Positions 19,027 through 27,935 of a stretch of DNA of 64,000 bases are shown here, piece by piece. Numbering within the stretch: the first letter of the stretch is position 1; each line of letters opens with the position of its first letter. The position numbers and the translations under genes were made by a program. The notes beneath the pieces were generated by a model. That model was given only the letters and a program-made list of their open reading frames with translations, did no database searches and had not been told where the DNA came from. Source of the stretch: Solimicrobium sp040544425 (GTDB taxonomy: Bacteria > Pseudomonadota > Gammaproteobacteria > Burkholderiales > Burkholderiaceae_D); assembly GCA_040544425.1 (NCBI GenBank), contig JBEONO010000021.1, positions 4,653-68,652 of the forward strand. Reading direction: 5' to 3'.

Positions 19027-19662
19027 ATGCTCTACATTGTGGATGATGAGATAGAAATACAAAATGCTTTGAAATGGATCGCAAAGAGTCGGAAAATTGA
19101 TTGTCGTGCGTTCTATAGCGGTGAAGCTTTACTCGAGGCACTGAATATTCCGTTGAAGCATTGTAACGACGAAGAACTGGCTGACAACTCAAAAATTAAC
19201 TTCGATCCAAATGGGGATTGCATTATTCTCGATATCCGAATGCCCGGGATCAACGGTATTGGAGCGTTTGACTATATTGGTAGAAGAAAACTCACCAAAC
19301 GGCTTCCTGTCATTTTCATTACCGGGCACGGCGAACTCTACACCGCGGTTGAAGCCATGAAACGTGGCGCATTTGATTTCTTTGAAAAGCCTTTTAACGA
19401 CAATGAGCTGTTTGGAAACGTTAGCGAGGCATTTGAATTGTCGAGATTGGAAAAAGAAAACAGCGAGATAAAAAATCGATTTAAACGATTGACTGCACGT
19501 GAGCGTGAGATTCTTGATTTGATCTTGATCGGGAAAATGAATAAGGTCATTGCAGATGATTTGGGCATCAGCATGCGCACCGTCGAAGTCCACCGGGCAA
19601 ATATCTTGGACAAAATGGAAGTGAAAACCGCGATAGAACTAGCCTCGGTAATTAAGCATTGA
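19027..19662 (+). CDS. dctR: DctR-like response regulator, FixJ/LuxR type
   Basis: A 211-residue regulator with an N-terminal receiver (YIVDDE acidic pocket; phospho-acceptor Asp69 in IILDIRMPGINGIG; Thr/Lys region VIFITGHG and FFEKPF) and a C-terminal LuxR-type helix-turn-helix (LTAREREILDLILIGKMN, GISMRTVEVHRANI). Asp69 lies about 15 residues further along than in FixJ-type receivers because of an insertion before the third strand (around residues 45-66). It is the partner of the kinase just upstream and probably controls the divergent dctP and possibly distant transport genes. The following queG gene is convergent. Confidence 0.9.
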   Translation: MLYIVDDEIEIQNALKWIAKSRKIDCRAFYSGEALLEALNIPLKHCNDEELADNSKINFDPNGDCIILDIRMPGINGIGAFDYIGRRKLTKRLPVIFITGHGELYTAVEAMKRGAFDFFEKPFNDNELFGNVSEAFELSRLEKENSEIKNRFKRLTAREREILDLILIGKMNKVIADDLGISMRTVEVHRANILDKMEVKTAIELASVIKH

Positions 19663-19674
19663 TGAGCGATATGG

Positions 19675-20778
19675 TTATTGCGCTAGCGCCCAAATTACAT
19701 GTTCCCGGACCAGTTCGGACGAGTTGTTCAGGCGGGTCTTCAATGCCAGATTGATTGGCTCAGCAGTCAGACCATTTAAGGTTTGACTGCGTTTTGCATT
19801 TCCCAAACCCACTGCCAGATTTCTTAACCAGCGCACATGCCCAATACGTCGTATTGGACTGCCTTCCATTTTTTTCAAGAACTCCGCTTCATCCCAGCTG
19901 AACAATTCGATCATGCTGGCCTGGTCCAAGCCGTTGCGGACGGCGAATTCGGCCTGGTCGCTGGCCTGGGCGAATTTATTCCAGGGACAATACAGCTGGC
20001 AGTCGTCGCACCCGTACACCCGGTTGCCGATCAAGCTGCGTAATTCATGAGGAATGCTGCCTTTCAATTCGATGGTTAAATACGAGATGCAGCGCCGGGC
20101 GTCCAACTGATAGGGGCCCAAGATCGCCTGCGTTGGGCAACAGGTGATGCAGGCGGAACAGCTGCCGCAGTGATTTGAAACGGGCGGGTCAACCGGCAAA
20201 TCAATATCGGTAATGATTTCACCAATAAAGAATGTCGATCCGGCATGCTGATTTAACAGCAAAGTGTGTTTGCCGCGCCATCCCAATCCGGCCTTTTCGG
20301 CAAGGGCGACTTCCAGGATCGGCGCAGAATCGGTAAAAACCCGATAGCCGTACTGCCCTACTTCTGTTTCGATCCGATCCGCCAGTTTTTGAAGGCGTGT
20401 CTTCAGCACCTTGTGGTAATCGCGTCCTCTGGCATAGATTGAAATTACTGCCTGATTTGGTTCCTGAGCCGCTCGCTGCTCCCGTTCACGCCAATCTGGC
20501 TGACTGCCAGGGGGCAGGTAATCCATGCGAACCATGATGGCGCGCCTGGCACGGGGAACCAGCTCGGCAGGACGGGCACGTTTTAGCCCATGGGTTGCCA
20601 TGTAGTCCATTTCGCCGTGGTAGCCAGCCTTGATCCAGGCCGCCAGCTCTGGTTCGTGCTTCGACAGGTCTACGTCAGTAATCCGGACATCTGAAAATCC
20701 AAGGTCTTTTCCCCATGTTTTAATGAGTATTGCCAGCAAAGGGCCGTTGTCGTTTATCATGCGGGCTGAAGCAATCAT
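19675..20778 (-). CDS. queG: Epoxyqueuosine reductase
   Basis: A cobalamin-dependent iron-sulfur enzyme (367 residues) for the last step of queuosine synthesis in tRNA: reduction of epoxyqueuosine. The N-terminal half shows YHGEMDYMATHGLKRARP and SIYARGRDYHKVLKTRLQ, conserved in QueG. Two [4Fe-4S] clusters are encoded by CGSCSACITCCPTQAI and CDDCQLYCPWN. The C-terminal HEAT-like extension ends in LVREHVIWAL. The start at 20778 has a GGTGG ribosome-binding site; ATG 20760 would give a length closer to E. coli QueG. It is divergent from tsaE with almost no intergenic space, so its promoter overlaps that gene's 5' end. Confidence 0.95.
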   Translation of the reverse strand: MIASARMINDNGPLLAILIKTWGKDLGFSDVRITDVDLSKHEPELAAWIKAGYHGEMDYMATHGLKRARPAELVPRARRAIMVRMDYLPPGSQPDWREREQRAAQEPNQAVISIYARGRDYHKVLKTRLQKLADRIETEVGQYGYRVFTDSAPILEVALAEKAGLGWRGKHTLLLNQHAGSTFFIGEIITDIDLPVDPPVSNHCGSCSACITCCPTQAILGPYQLDARRCISYLTIELKGSIPHELRSLIGNRVYGCDDCQLYCPWNKFAQASDQAEFAVRNGLDQASMIELFSWDEAEFLKKMEGSPIRRIGHVRWLRNLAVGLGNAKRSQTLNGLTAEPINLALKTRLNNSSELVREHVIWALAQ

Positions 20779-20800
20779 TGAAATGCCACCATTCTACGAG

Positions 20801-21286
20801 ATGCGACACTATTTAACTCAATTAAAAAATGAAGCAGCGACCGAGGCATTGGGGCGTTGTCTGGCGCATCGACTGGTGCCCGGTCTGGTGATTTACCTGC
20901 ATGGTGAATTAGGCGCCGGAAAAACTGCTTTGACGCGAGCGTTGCTGCACGCAGCGGGCGTTGTCGGACATATTAAAAGTCCAACATATAACCTGGCCGA
21001 ACCCTATGAAATCCAATTGGTGGGAACGGCTGTGACAGTGATGCATTTTGATTTATACCGGATGAGCAGCGCTGACGAGTTCCTGGAAGCCGGATTCCGC
21101 GATGTATTTAATCTTTCAACAATCTGTATCGTGGAATGGCCTGAAAAAGGCCAGGGGGTGTTGCCTGTGCCCGACCTTGAGGTGTATTTAACTGTTGCAG
21201 GCGAGGGGCGTCATGTAGAATTACGGGCATTATCGGATAAAGGAAGTGCATGTCTGGACCAGTTAAATTTCGCTCCGAATCTTTGA
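20801..21286 (+). CDS. tsaE: tRNA threonylcarbamoyladenosine biosynthesis ATPase TsaE
   Basis: An essential P-loop ATPase of about 161 residues working with TsaB and TsaD to make t6A in ANN-decoding tRNAs. The Walker A motif is GELGAGKTALTRALL, followed by KSPTYNLAEPY, the HFDLYRM segment, and IVEWPEKGQGVLP, all diagnostic. The start at 20801 aligns with the family; ATG 20783 would add six residues. Its 3' end overlaps amiC by 37 bp, the common tsaE-amiC arrangement of Proteobacteria, linking tRNA modification to wall hydrolysis only through operon structure. Confidence 0.94.
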   Translation: MRHYLTQLKNEAATEALGRCLAHRLVPGLVIYLHGELGAGKTALTRALLHAAGVVGHIKSPTYNLAEPYEIQLVGTAVTVMHFDLYRMSSADEFLEAGFRDVFNLSTICIVEWPEKGQGVLPVPDLEVYLTVAGEGRHVELRALSDKGSACLDQLNFAPNL

Positions 21287-22599
21287 AACACCCTCAAACA
21301 AAATCGCGTCGCGTTTTTTTGCAGCAAGGCGCGACTCTGCTGCTTTCCGTATTGGTCCCCCAATTATCATATGCCTCGCAAATTCTGGCGGTCCGGGTCT
21401 GGCCCGCTGAAGACTACACCCGCGTCACGCTCGAAGGTGACGTCGAATTAAAAGTGACCCAGTTTCTGGTCAAAGATCCCTTGCGCATGGTCGTGGAGAT
21501 TGAAGGGCTTGAATTGAATTCCACCCTGAAAGAGATCATCGCCAAAGTTCAACCGAATGATCCGTATATCAAACAGGTCAGGGTTGGCCAAAACCGTCCC
21601 AATATCGTCCGTCTGGTGTTTGATTTAAAAGAAGAAATCAATCCGCAGGTGTTTTCATTAAAGCCGGTTGGGGAGTACAGGTATCGACTGGTGTTCGATC
21701 TGTATCCGGTGCATCCGGTAGATCCAATCGAAGCACTCATCGAGCAGGGACAATGGCTGAAAGATCAGCCTGTCGGCAAACTGAATGAACATTCGGCCGA
21801 GCCGCAGTTAATGCCCCAGCCGAAGTTAAACCCGAATCCGGAACAACCTTCGGTACCCGCACCAGATTTAAAGAATCTGCCGCAGTTAAATCGCATGGTC
21901 ACGATTGCTTTGGATCCGGGACATGGCGGTGAAGATCCGGGGGCAATCGGGCGCGGCGGCAGCTACGAAAAAGATATTGTGTTATCGATCGCCAAACGAT
22001 TAAAAGCCAAAATCGAAATGCAGCCGAATATGCGGGTATTCTTGACCCGCGATGCAGACTTTTTTGTGCCGCTGAATGTTCGGGTTGAGAAGGCGCGTAA
22101 AGTTCAGGCCGATTTGTTCATGTCGATTCATGCCGATGCATTTATCGAATCGACCGCACGCGGCTCGTCGGTATTTGCGCTGTCCGATAAGGGCGCCAGT
22201 TCCACGGCCGCGCGCTGGCTGGCCAACAAAGAGAACTCGGCCGATCTGATCGGCGGTGTAAATATTAAAAACCACGATCGGCAACTCGCCAGCGTCTTGC
22301 TCGATCTGTCGACCACGGCGCAAATCAGTGACAGTCTTAAACTGGGCGGCGCGATTCTGGGTGAAATCGGTGGCATCAATCGTCTGCATAAAGGCTCGGT
22401 AGAACAGGCTGGCTTTGCCGTCTTGAAAGCGCCCGATATTCCCAGCGTGCTGATTGAAACTGCATTTATTTCGAATCCGGAAGAAGAAGCCAAGCTGTTG
22501 GATGAGAATTACCAAAACCAAATGGCCGATGCCATCTTAAAAGGCATTAATCGTTATTTTTCTAAAAAACCGCCGCTGTCCAAAGGCCGTCTGACCTGA
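21250..22599 (+). CDS. amiC: N-acetylmuramoyl-L-alanine amidase, AmiC type
   Basis: A 449-residue periplasmic zinc amidase that splits daughter-cell peptidoglycan. The N-terminus is an export signal (basic KSRR, then a hydrophobic stretch to about residue 40), probably Tat-dependent as in E. coli AmiC, though the twin-arginine motif is imperfect. An AMIN septum-targeting domain covers about 45-150 (VRVWPAEDYTRVTLEGD), then a Pro-rich linker, then the Amidase_3 domain with zinc ligands in ALDPGHGGEDPGAIG, SYEKDIVLS and MSIHADAF, and the catalytic Glu in LIETAFISNPEEE. The start at 21250 has an AAGGA ribosome-binding site inside tsaE. Confidence 0.95.
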   Translation: MSGPVKFRSESLKHPQTKSRRVFLQQGATLLLSVLVPQLSYASQILAVRVWPAEDYTRVTLEGDVELKVTQFLVKDPLRMVVEIEGLELNSTLKEIIAKVQPNDPYIKQVRVGQNRPNIVRLVFDLKEEINPQVFSLKPVGEYRYRLVFDLYPVHPVDPIEALIEQGQWLKDQPVGKLNEHSAEPQLMPQPKLNPNPEQPSVPAPDLKNLPQLNRMVTIALDPGHGGEDPGAIGRGGSYEKDIVLSIAKRLKAKIEMQPNMRVFLTRDADFFVPLNVRVEKARKVQADLFMSIHADAFIESTARGSSVFALSDKGASSTAARWLANKENSADLIGGVNIKNHDRQLASVLLDLSTTAQISDSLKLGGAILGEIGGINRLHKGSVEQAGFAVLKAPDIPSVLIETAFISNPEEEAKLLDENYQNQMADAILKGINRYFSKKPPLSKGRLT

Positions 22600-22610
22600 G
22601 GTAAACCATC

Positions 22611-23048
22611 ATGAAAAAAATTGGACCGACTGTTATTCAGCCCAGGCATAAGGCAAGTTGCCACTGCGGTGCGGTCGAACTGTTACTTGATTTGCCGGAC
22701 GGTGTGGTCAATCCGCGCCGGTGTGATTGTTCGATCTGCCGCCGCAAAGGCGCGGTCGCTGCATCGGTTGCTCCGTCGGGGATTACGATTGTCAAGGGCC
22801 ATGATGTTTTGGAGTTATATCAATTCAACACCAATACGGCAAAACATTATTTTTGTTCGGTCTGCGGGATTTATACCCATCACCAGCGACGCTCAAACCC
22901 GAATGAATATGGATATAACGTCGGATGCCTGGAGGGTGTCAACCCTTATGACATTCCTGATGTACCTGTGAGCGATGGTGTCAATCATCCTTCGGATCGT
23001 GCCGTGTCAAACCAATTGTCAACCGACGGGCAGCACTGCACGTTCTAA
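22611..23048 (+). CDS. GFA/CENP-V-fold zinc protein (glutathione-dependent formaldehyde-activating family)
   Basis: A 145-residue protein with the CENP-V/GFA fold. Zinc-binding cysteines are visible as SCHCGAVEL, CDCSICRRKGA and FCSVCGIYTHHQ. Members have been proposed to accelerate formation of S-hydroxymethylglutathione, but the activity is uncertain for most. It begins 11 bp after amiC with a GAGG ribosome-binding site, so it may be co-transcribed with tsaE-amiC. Length is normal for the family. Function beyond metal binding is not deducible here. Confidence 0.85.
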   Translation: MKKIGPTVIQPRHKASCHCGAVELLLDLPDGVVNPRRCDCSICRRKGAVAASVAPSGITIVKGHDVLELYQFNTNTAKHYFCSVCGIYTHHQRRSNPNEYGYNVGCLEGVNPYDIPDVPVSDGVNHPSDRAVSNQLSTDGQHCTF

Positions 23049-23107
23049 TCGTGCCTATTACATAAACATGCTCGTTGCTGAGCAACACAGTCCAAACAGG
23101 GAAGCAG

Positions 23108-24427
23108 ATGAAAAGATTAATCATTGCCGCGGCGATTGCATCGCTGCTGGGCGGCTGTGTTGTAGAGCCGGCCCGCCAATACGCCCCGGCTCCCCAGTAT
23201 TATCAACCGAACTATCAACCGACCTACCAGTCTGAGTATCAGCCACCACCACAGCCGGTTGTGAGCGTATACGTTGAGCCGCCACTGGCACAACCCGCTC
23301 CGATTTTGGTTGAATGGGCGCCTCCACCTATGCTGGTGGAATTGCCGCCACCCATGCCTTATGAAGGCGCTATCTGGACCGGAGGATATTGGGTTTGGGA
23401 AGGTAACTGGGTTTGGGCCCACGGCCTTTGGGCTGCGCCGCCGCGTCCTGGCTATGGATGGGTCAATCCATATTATGAACATCGGCACGGCGGGGTGGTT
23501 TTCGTTAATGGGTACTGGGCCGCGCCCGGCGTATCGTTTGCACCACCGCCGCCCGGCATCAGTATTTCAATCGCTATCGTGGCTGCAGGCGTTGTGGCCG
23601 GTCCACGATGTTCCGGCCCTGAAGGTGTATTCGTGCCTGCGCCACCAGGTTCTCGTTATGGTTTGATCGTACCTGCCCCGATCGGTACCTCGCCCGCCGT
23701 GGTGACCAGTGCTCCTCCGATCGTTAATCAGGGGATGCATATAACAACCGTCAACAACAGTCATAACACGACGAATAGCGTGTCAAACGTAACGAACGTA
23801 AACAAGGTCACTAATGTCACCAATGTGACAATCGTTGCTCCGCCGGGCGCAACGGCCAACGGTCAGGGATTTAACAGTTCGGTGCCAGCTGCTGCCCATC
23901 TGGCCGCAGCGTTGCCGACGGTTGTGCATGCCCCTGCGCCCATGCCAATGACGACTAAACCGATACCCGCCTATGTCGCTGGTCACCAACCTGCGTTCTT
24001 GCCGCCGCCGCAAGTGGTGCGTCCGGTTGCGCCACCGTCTTTTACTCAAGGCCACCCGGCCGTGCCTGCTACGCCGCAGCCTAAGCCCGCTCCCGTTGTA
24101 ACGCAGCAGGTGTTTCCGCAGCCAGTGCAGCATGTCACACCCGCACCGGAGACGCGTTATCAGCCCAATGAATCCAGACCGTTGGAGCAGAAACCTGAGC
24201 AGCAAAGGTCAGAGCAGCATGAGCAAAGACCGCAGCAAATCGAGCAAAGACCGCAGCAAATCGAGCAAAGACCGCAGCAAATCGAGCAAAGACCGCAGCC
24301 AAAACCAACTGTGAATGTGAAGCAGAACGAACCTCAACCAGCCGCACAACCACAATACAAAGAGAAAAAGCCGGAAAGGTCAGAGAAGGACAAGCGTGAA
24401 GAACATGATCGCGAACACCCGCATTAA
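23108..24427 (+). CDS. Proline-rich YXWGXW-type lipoprotein with C-terminal repeats
   Basis: A 439-residue predicted lipoprotein: signal MKRLIIAAAIASLLGGC with Cys17 as the acylated residue. Residues about 85-150 hold aromatic repeats of the YXWGXW kind (GYWVWEGNWVWAHGLW, VNGYWAAPG), flanked by Pro/Tyr-rich stretches. The middle has an Asn/Thr/Val-rich segment (SVSNVTNVNKVTNVTNVT). The C-terminal third is Pro/Gln-rich with four near-identical PQQIEQR copies and a Lys/Glu-rich tail. The start at 23108 has a GGGA ribosome-binding site. Function is unknown; composition suggests an envelope protein contacting other proteins or wall polymers. A good terminator follows. Confidence 0.8.
   Translation: MKRLIIAAAIASLLGGCVVEPARQYAPAPQYYQPNYQPTYQSEYQPPPQPVVSVYVEPPLAQPAPILVEWAPPPMLVELPPPMPYEGAIWTGGYWVWEGNWVWAHGLWAAPPRPGYGWVNPYYEHRHGGVVFVNGYWAAPGVSFAPPPPGISISIAIVAAGVVAGPRCSGPEGVFVPAPPGSRYGLIVPAPIGTSPAVVTSAPPIVNQGMHITTVNNSHNTTNSVSNVTNVNKVTNVTNVTIVAPPGATANGQGFNSSVPAAAHLAAALPTVVHAPAPMPMTTKPIPAYVAGHQPAFLPPPQVVRPVAPPSFTQGHPAVPATPQPKPAPVVTQQVFPQPVQHVTPAPETRYQPNESRPLEQKPEQQRSEQHEQRPQQIEQRPQQIEQRPQQIEQRPQPKPTVNVKQNEPQPAAQPQYKEKKPERSEKDKREEHDREHPH
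24221..24300 (+). repeat. 21-bp in-frame tandem repeat in the lipoprotein gene
   Basis: Three exact copies of a 21-bp unit (beginning GAGCAAAGACCGCAGCAAAT) plus a fourth partial copy encode the heptad EQRPQQI. Because the unit is a multiple of three, copy number can change without breaking the frame. Confidence 0.95.
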
Positions 24428-24446
24428 TTGATGCGTTTGGTTGACC

Positions 24447-24480
24447 GGGCGCTGCAAAAGTTTTGCAGCGCCCGATTTTT
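24447..24480 (+). terminator. Intrinsic terminator after the proline-rich lipoprotein gene
   Basis: A near-perfect hairpin, GGGCGCTGCAAA paired with TTTGCAGCGCCC around a 3-nt loop, is followed by GATTTTT on the plus strand. It lies 20 bp after the lipoprotein stop; the DedA stop on the other strand falls inside its T-run. Confidence 0.85.
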
Positions 24481-25129
24481 AGTTGGGCCTGGACTTAAGA
24501 TTTTTGAGTAATTTCCAAAGGCCGCTGAGCAACAAGGGTACGATCGCCGATGCCACACCAACCAGCACAATGGTATTTAAATGATCGCGCAACAAGGGGA
24601 TGTTGCCAAGGAAGTAGCCTGCAGAGATCAACAAAATAACCCAAGCTGTCGCGCCGGCGATGTTGAAGAGCTGAAATTTATTGTGCGTCATTTGCGACAC
24701 GCCCGCGACAAACGGCGCAAAGGTTCGAATGATTGGAACAAAACGCGCCAACACAATCGTTTTGCCCCCGTGTTTTTCATAGAAAGTATGCGTTTTTCTG
24801 AGTGCCTCTTTGTCTAACCATGCGTAGTCATGGTCATACACTTTGTGACCGATCAGATTGCCGACCCAGTAGTTGACGGTATTGCCCAGCACTGCAGCTG
24901 CGATCAGCAGAATGGCTAACAGCCAGGGATTCATTGCACCTGTGGCACAAAAGGTTCCTGCTATGAATAGCAACGAGTCGCCGGGTAAAAATGGCATTAC
25001 GATTAATCCGGTTTCACAAAAAATAATCGCAAACAAAATCACATAAATCAGGGTGCCATACTGGTCAATAAACAGACCCAGGGTTTTGTCGACATGAATA
25101 ATCATGTCGAATAATTGCATAAGATCCAT
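24479..25129 (-). CDS. DedA/SNARE-associated family membrane protein
   Basis: A 216-residue inner-membrane protein of the DedA family, members of which are implicated in undecaprenyl-phosphate or phospholipid recycling and in maintaining membrane potential. Hallmarks are FCETGLIVMPFLPGDSLLF in the first re-entrant region, NYWVGNLIGHKVYDHDY, and the conserved arginines in ARFVPIIRTFAPFVAG. Four to five hydrophobic segments are evident. It is transcribed away from mutL with about 70 bp between starts, which must carry both promoters. Which lipid it handles cannot be told. Confidence 0.92.
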   Translation of the reverse strand: MDLMQLFDMIIHVDKTLGLFIDQYGTLIYVILFAIIFCETGLIVMPFLPGDSLLFIAGTFCATGAMNPWLLAILLIAAAVLGNTVNYWVGNLIGHKVYDHDYAWLDKEALRKTHTFYEKHGGKTIVLARFVPIIRTFAPFVAGVSQMTHNKFQLFNIAGATAWVILLISAGYFLGNIPLLRDHLNTIVLVGVASAIVPLLLSGLWKLLKNLKSRPN

Positions 25130-25200
25130 ATTTTTCCCTTTGAAGATCCGAAATAATACACTATCTCCTATCGCCTCAATACGATTTATAATCTCACCCT

Positions 25201-27012
25201 ATGACCCAAAACTCCCCCTCTTACCGCCCGATCCAGCCGTTACCTGACAATCTCATTTCACAGATCGCAGCCGGTGAGGTGGTTGAACGCCCATCTGCCG
25301 TTGTTAAAGAGTTACTGGAAAATGCACTCGATGCAGGTGCAACGCAAGTTAGCGTGCGACTGGATCAGGGCGGGGTGAAGCGAATTGCGATCATTGACAA
25401 TGGTCGGGGTATTGCGCAAGACCAGCTGCCACTGGCACTGGCGCGCCACGCGACCTCTAAAATTGCCTCGCTCACCGATCTGGAAAATGTGGCCACCCTT
25501 GGTTTTCGTGGTGAGGCACTGGCCTCGATTGCTTCGGTATCGCAATTCGTATTGAGCTCCCGCACCGCAGAGTCGCAGCACGCCTATCAAATTGAAAATG
25601 GGGTGGTCAGCCCCACTTCTGGCGCGCAGGGCACCACAGTGGATGTGCAAGAACTGTATTACAACACGCCTGCACGACGTAAATTTTTGAAGACCGAGCA
25701 AACCGAATTTGGTCATTGCGCAGATGTGGTCAGACGTATTGCCCTGGCACGACCTGATGTCACGTTCACCCTGTCGCATAACGGAAAGACGGTTGATCAC
25801 TGGAATCTGGCAACGCTCGATAAACGCAGCGCGCAAATCATGGGCACTGAATTTGCCGAAGCGCGCCTGCCGATTGATCAATCCGCAGGCCCACTGCGGT
25901 TACATGGATTTGCCGGACTGCCGACCGCATCCAAGGCTCGCGCCGATGCGCAGTATTTCTATGTGAATGGCCGATTTGTGCGCGACAAATTATTGACTCA
26001 TGCGGTGCGCGCAGCGTATCAGGATGTTCTGCATGGTGATCGCTATCCGAGTTACGTGCTGGCCCTGGATTTAGATCCGGCGCTGGTTGACGTGAATGTC
26101 CATCCATCCAAGATTGAAGTGCGGTTTCGTGACTCGCGCGCGGTGCATCAATTTGTGTTTCACGCAGTGCAGGGCGTGCTCTCCCATACCTCGGCCACTT
26201 CATTTGGTGCGACGCCGGGACCAATGGCTGCCGCCAGTTTTCAGTTCGCGGATCGTCCTGTCCCATCCGGCAACAGCTGGCGCCCGGAGTCTCAAACGCA
26301 ATCGCCTTTGTTTCAGCGCGCTACAGAGTTTGGCGTGGCGCAAACTACCTCGTCGTACGGTGCCCTGTTTAATTCATCGCAGCGCTACAGTGAACCTGTT
26401 CCGTCAAACCAATCGCAGTCGACTGATGACTATCCGCTGGGTTTTGCCATCGCGCAGTTGCATGGGGTTTATGTGCTGGCGCAAAACAGTCAGGGCCTGG
26501 TGTTGGTTGATATGCATGCCGCGCACGAACGGATTTTGTACGAACAGATCAAGAATGCACTGGATGAAGACGCAATGACGGTGCAACATCTGCTGATTCC
26601 GGTCACGTTTTTTGCTGAACCTCAGATGGTCAGCGTGGTTGAAGAGCAGCAGGAAGTCTTGCAGTCACTGGGGTTTGAAATTGCCGTTATGTCGCCCACT
26701 ACCCTGGCGGTGCGTGCGATTCCCAGCCTGTTAAAAAATGCTGATGCCGAATCGCTGGCGCGTGACGTGCTGCGTGACATCGGTGAATTCGGTGCGTCGC
26801 GCGTTTTGCTGGAGCGACGCAATGAGTTGCTGGGGACGATGGCCTGCCACAGCGCCGTGCGCGCCAATCGCAGTCTTACCGCGATTGAAATGAATGCCCT
26901 GTTACGGCAAATGGAACAGACCGAGCGTGCAGACCAATGCAATCATGGCCGTCCAACCTGGTTGCAACTGGCGCTTAACGATTTGGATAAATTATTTTTG
27001 CGCGGACAATAA
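25201..27012 (+). CDS. mutL: DNA mismatch repair protein MutL
   Basis: A 603-residue GHKL ATPase that couples MutS mismatch recognition to strand incision. The N-terminus shows IQPLPDNLISQIAAGEVVERP, ENALDAGAT, the ATP-lid region DNGRGI and GFRGEALASIASV, and NTPARRKFLK. The C-terminal dimerisation domain is present (VLVDMHAAHERILYEQIK). No DQHAxxExxxR-type endonuclease motif in the metal-binding form was noted; MAAHERILYE is the related degenerate form, as in methyl-directed MutL, but this was not analysed fully. Its stop overlaps the miaA start by one base (TAATG), coupling the two as in many Proteobacteria. Confidence 0.96.
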   Translation: MTQNSPSYRPIQPLPDNLISQIAAGEVVERPSAVVKELLENALDAGATQVSVRLDQGGVKRIAIIDNGRGIAQDQLPLALARHATSKIASLTDLENVATLGFRGEALASIASVSQFVLSSRTAESQHAYQIENGVVSPTSGAQGTTVDVQELYYNTPARRKFLKTEQTEFGHCADVVRRIALARPDVTFTLSHNGKTVDHWNLATLDKRSAQIMGTEFAEARLPIDQSAGPLRLHGFAGLPTASKARADAQYFYVNGRFVRDKLLTHAVRAAYQDVLHGDRYPSYVLALDLDPALVDVNVHPSKIEVRFRDSRAVHQFVFHAVQGVLSHTSATSFGATPGPMAAASFQFADRPVPSGNSWRPESQTQSPLFQRATEFGVAQTTSSYGALFNSSQRYSEPVPSNQSQSTDDYPLGFAIAQLHGVYVLAQNSQGLVLVDMHAAHERILYEQIKNALDEDAMTVQHLLIPVTFFAEPQMVSVVEEQQEVLQSLGFEIAVMSPTTLAVRAIPSLLKNADAESLARDVLRDIGEFGASRVLLERRNELLGTMACHSAVRANRSLTAIEMNALLRQMEQTERADQCNHGRPTWLQLALNDLDKLFLRGQ

Positions 27013-27935
27013 TGATTCCCAATGTGATTGCCATCATGGGACCGACGGCGTCGGGTAAAACCTCTGCCGCTCTGGCGCTGGCCCAACAGCTTCCCTGTGA
27101 AATTATTTCGGTAGATTCTGCATTGATTTATCGGCAAATGAATATCGGCTCGGCCAAACCCAGTGCCGAAGAACTGGCCGCGGTACCCCATCATCTGATC
27201 GATATTATCGACCCCAGCGAAAGCTATTCAGTCGCACAATTTCGCAGTGATGTCCTGAAACTGGTTGGGCAAATTACCGCGCGTCACAAGACGCCCGTAT
27301 TGGTTGGCGGGACCATGATGTACTTCAAGGTCTTGATGAATGGATTGGGAGATCTGCCGGCGGCGAATCTCGAAATTCGTGCGCGGCTGGACGCGGAAAT
27401 TGCTGCAGACGGCATCGCCAGTCTTCATGCCAGACTCGCCAGGCTGGATCCGATTACCGCCGAGCGACTGCCGCCCGGCGACACGCAGCGCATTCAGCGC
27501 GCACTGGAAATTATTGAACAGACCGGCCAGCCACTATCAACCTTGTTTGCGCAGCAAACTCCCGAAAAACCAACGCTCAATATCAAAGCCGTTTCGTTGG
27601 AACCCAGCGACCGCAGCGTGTTACATCAACGCATCGCAGATCGCTTCGATATCATGTTGGGCCAGGGATTTTTAGATGAAGTGCAGGCATTGCGCGCGCG
27701 CGGTGATTTGACTCCGGCGATGCCCTCGATGCGTTGTGTCGGATATCGCCAGGCCTGGGAGTATCTGGATGGTGCCTGCGATTATGCCGGGTTTCGTGAA
27801 CGCGGCATTATCGCAACCAGACAGTTGGCCAAGCGCCAGTTAACCTGGTTGCGATCGATGCCTGAGCGCATTGTGCTGGACTGTCTCGACTCAAATGTCA
27901 CCCAACAATTATTGCGTTCGCTTGAATTGACGTGA
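27012..27935 (+). CDS. miaA: tRNA dimethylallyltransferase MiaA
   Basis: A 307-residue enzyme transferring the dimethylallyl group to N6 of A37 in tRNAs reading UNN codons. The P-loop GPTASGKTSAALALAQ, the SVDSALIYRQMNIGSAKP segment with its catalytic Asp, and VLVGGTMMYFKVLMNGL are diagnostic, as is SMRCVGYRQAWEYL. It is co-translated with mutL (one-base overlap). It ends directly against the stop of the convergent crotonase gene, with no spacer for a terminator. Confidence 0.96.
   Translation: MIPNVIAIMGPTASGKTSAALALAQQLPCEIISVDSALIYRQMNIGSAKPSAEELAAVPHHLIDIIDPSESYSVAQFRSDVLKLVGQITARHKTPVLVGGTMMYFKVLMNGLGDLPAANLEIRARLDAEIAADGIASLHARLARLDPITAERLPPGDTQRIQRALEIIEQTGQPLSTLFAQQTPEKPTLNIKAVSLEPSDRSVLHQRIADRFDIMLGQGFLDEVQALRARGDLTPAMPSMRCVGYRQAWEYLDGACDYAGFRERGIIATRQLAKRQLTWLRSMPERIVLDCLDSNVTQQLLRSLELT

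Noticed and set aside
24221..24300. Regular short repeats considered as a CRISPR array
   Set aside because: The copies are directly adjacent without spacers and encode an in-frame heptad; this is a coding tandem repeat.
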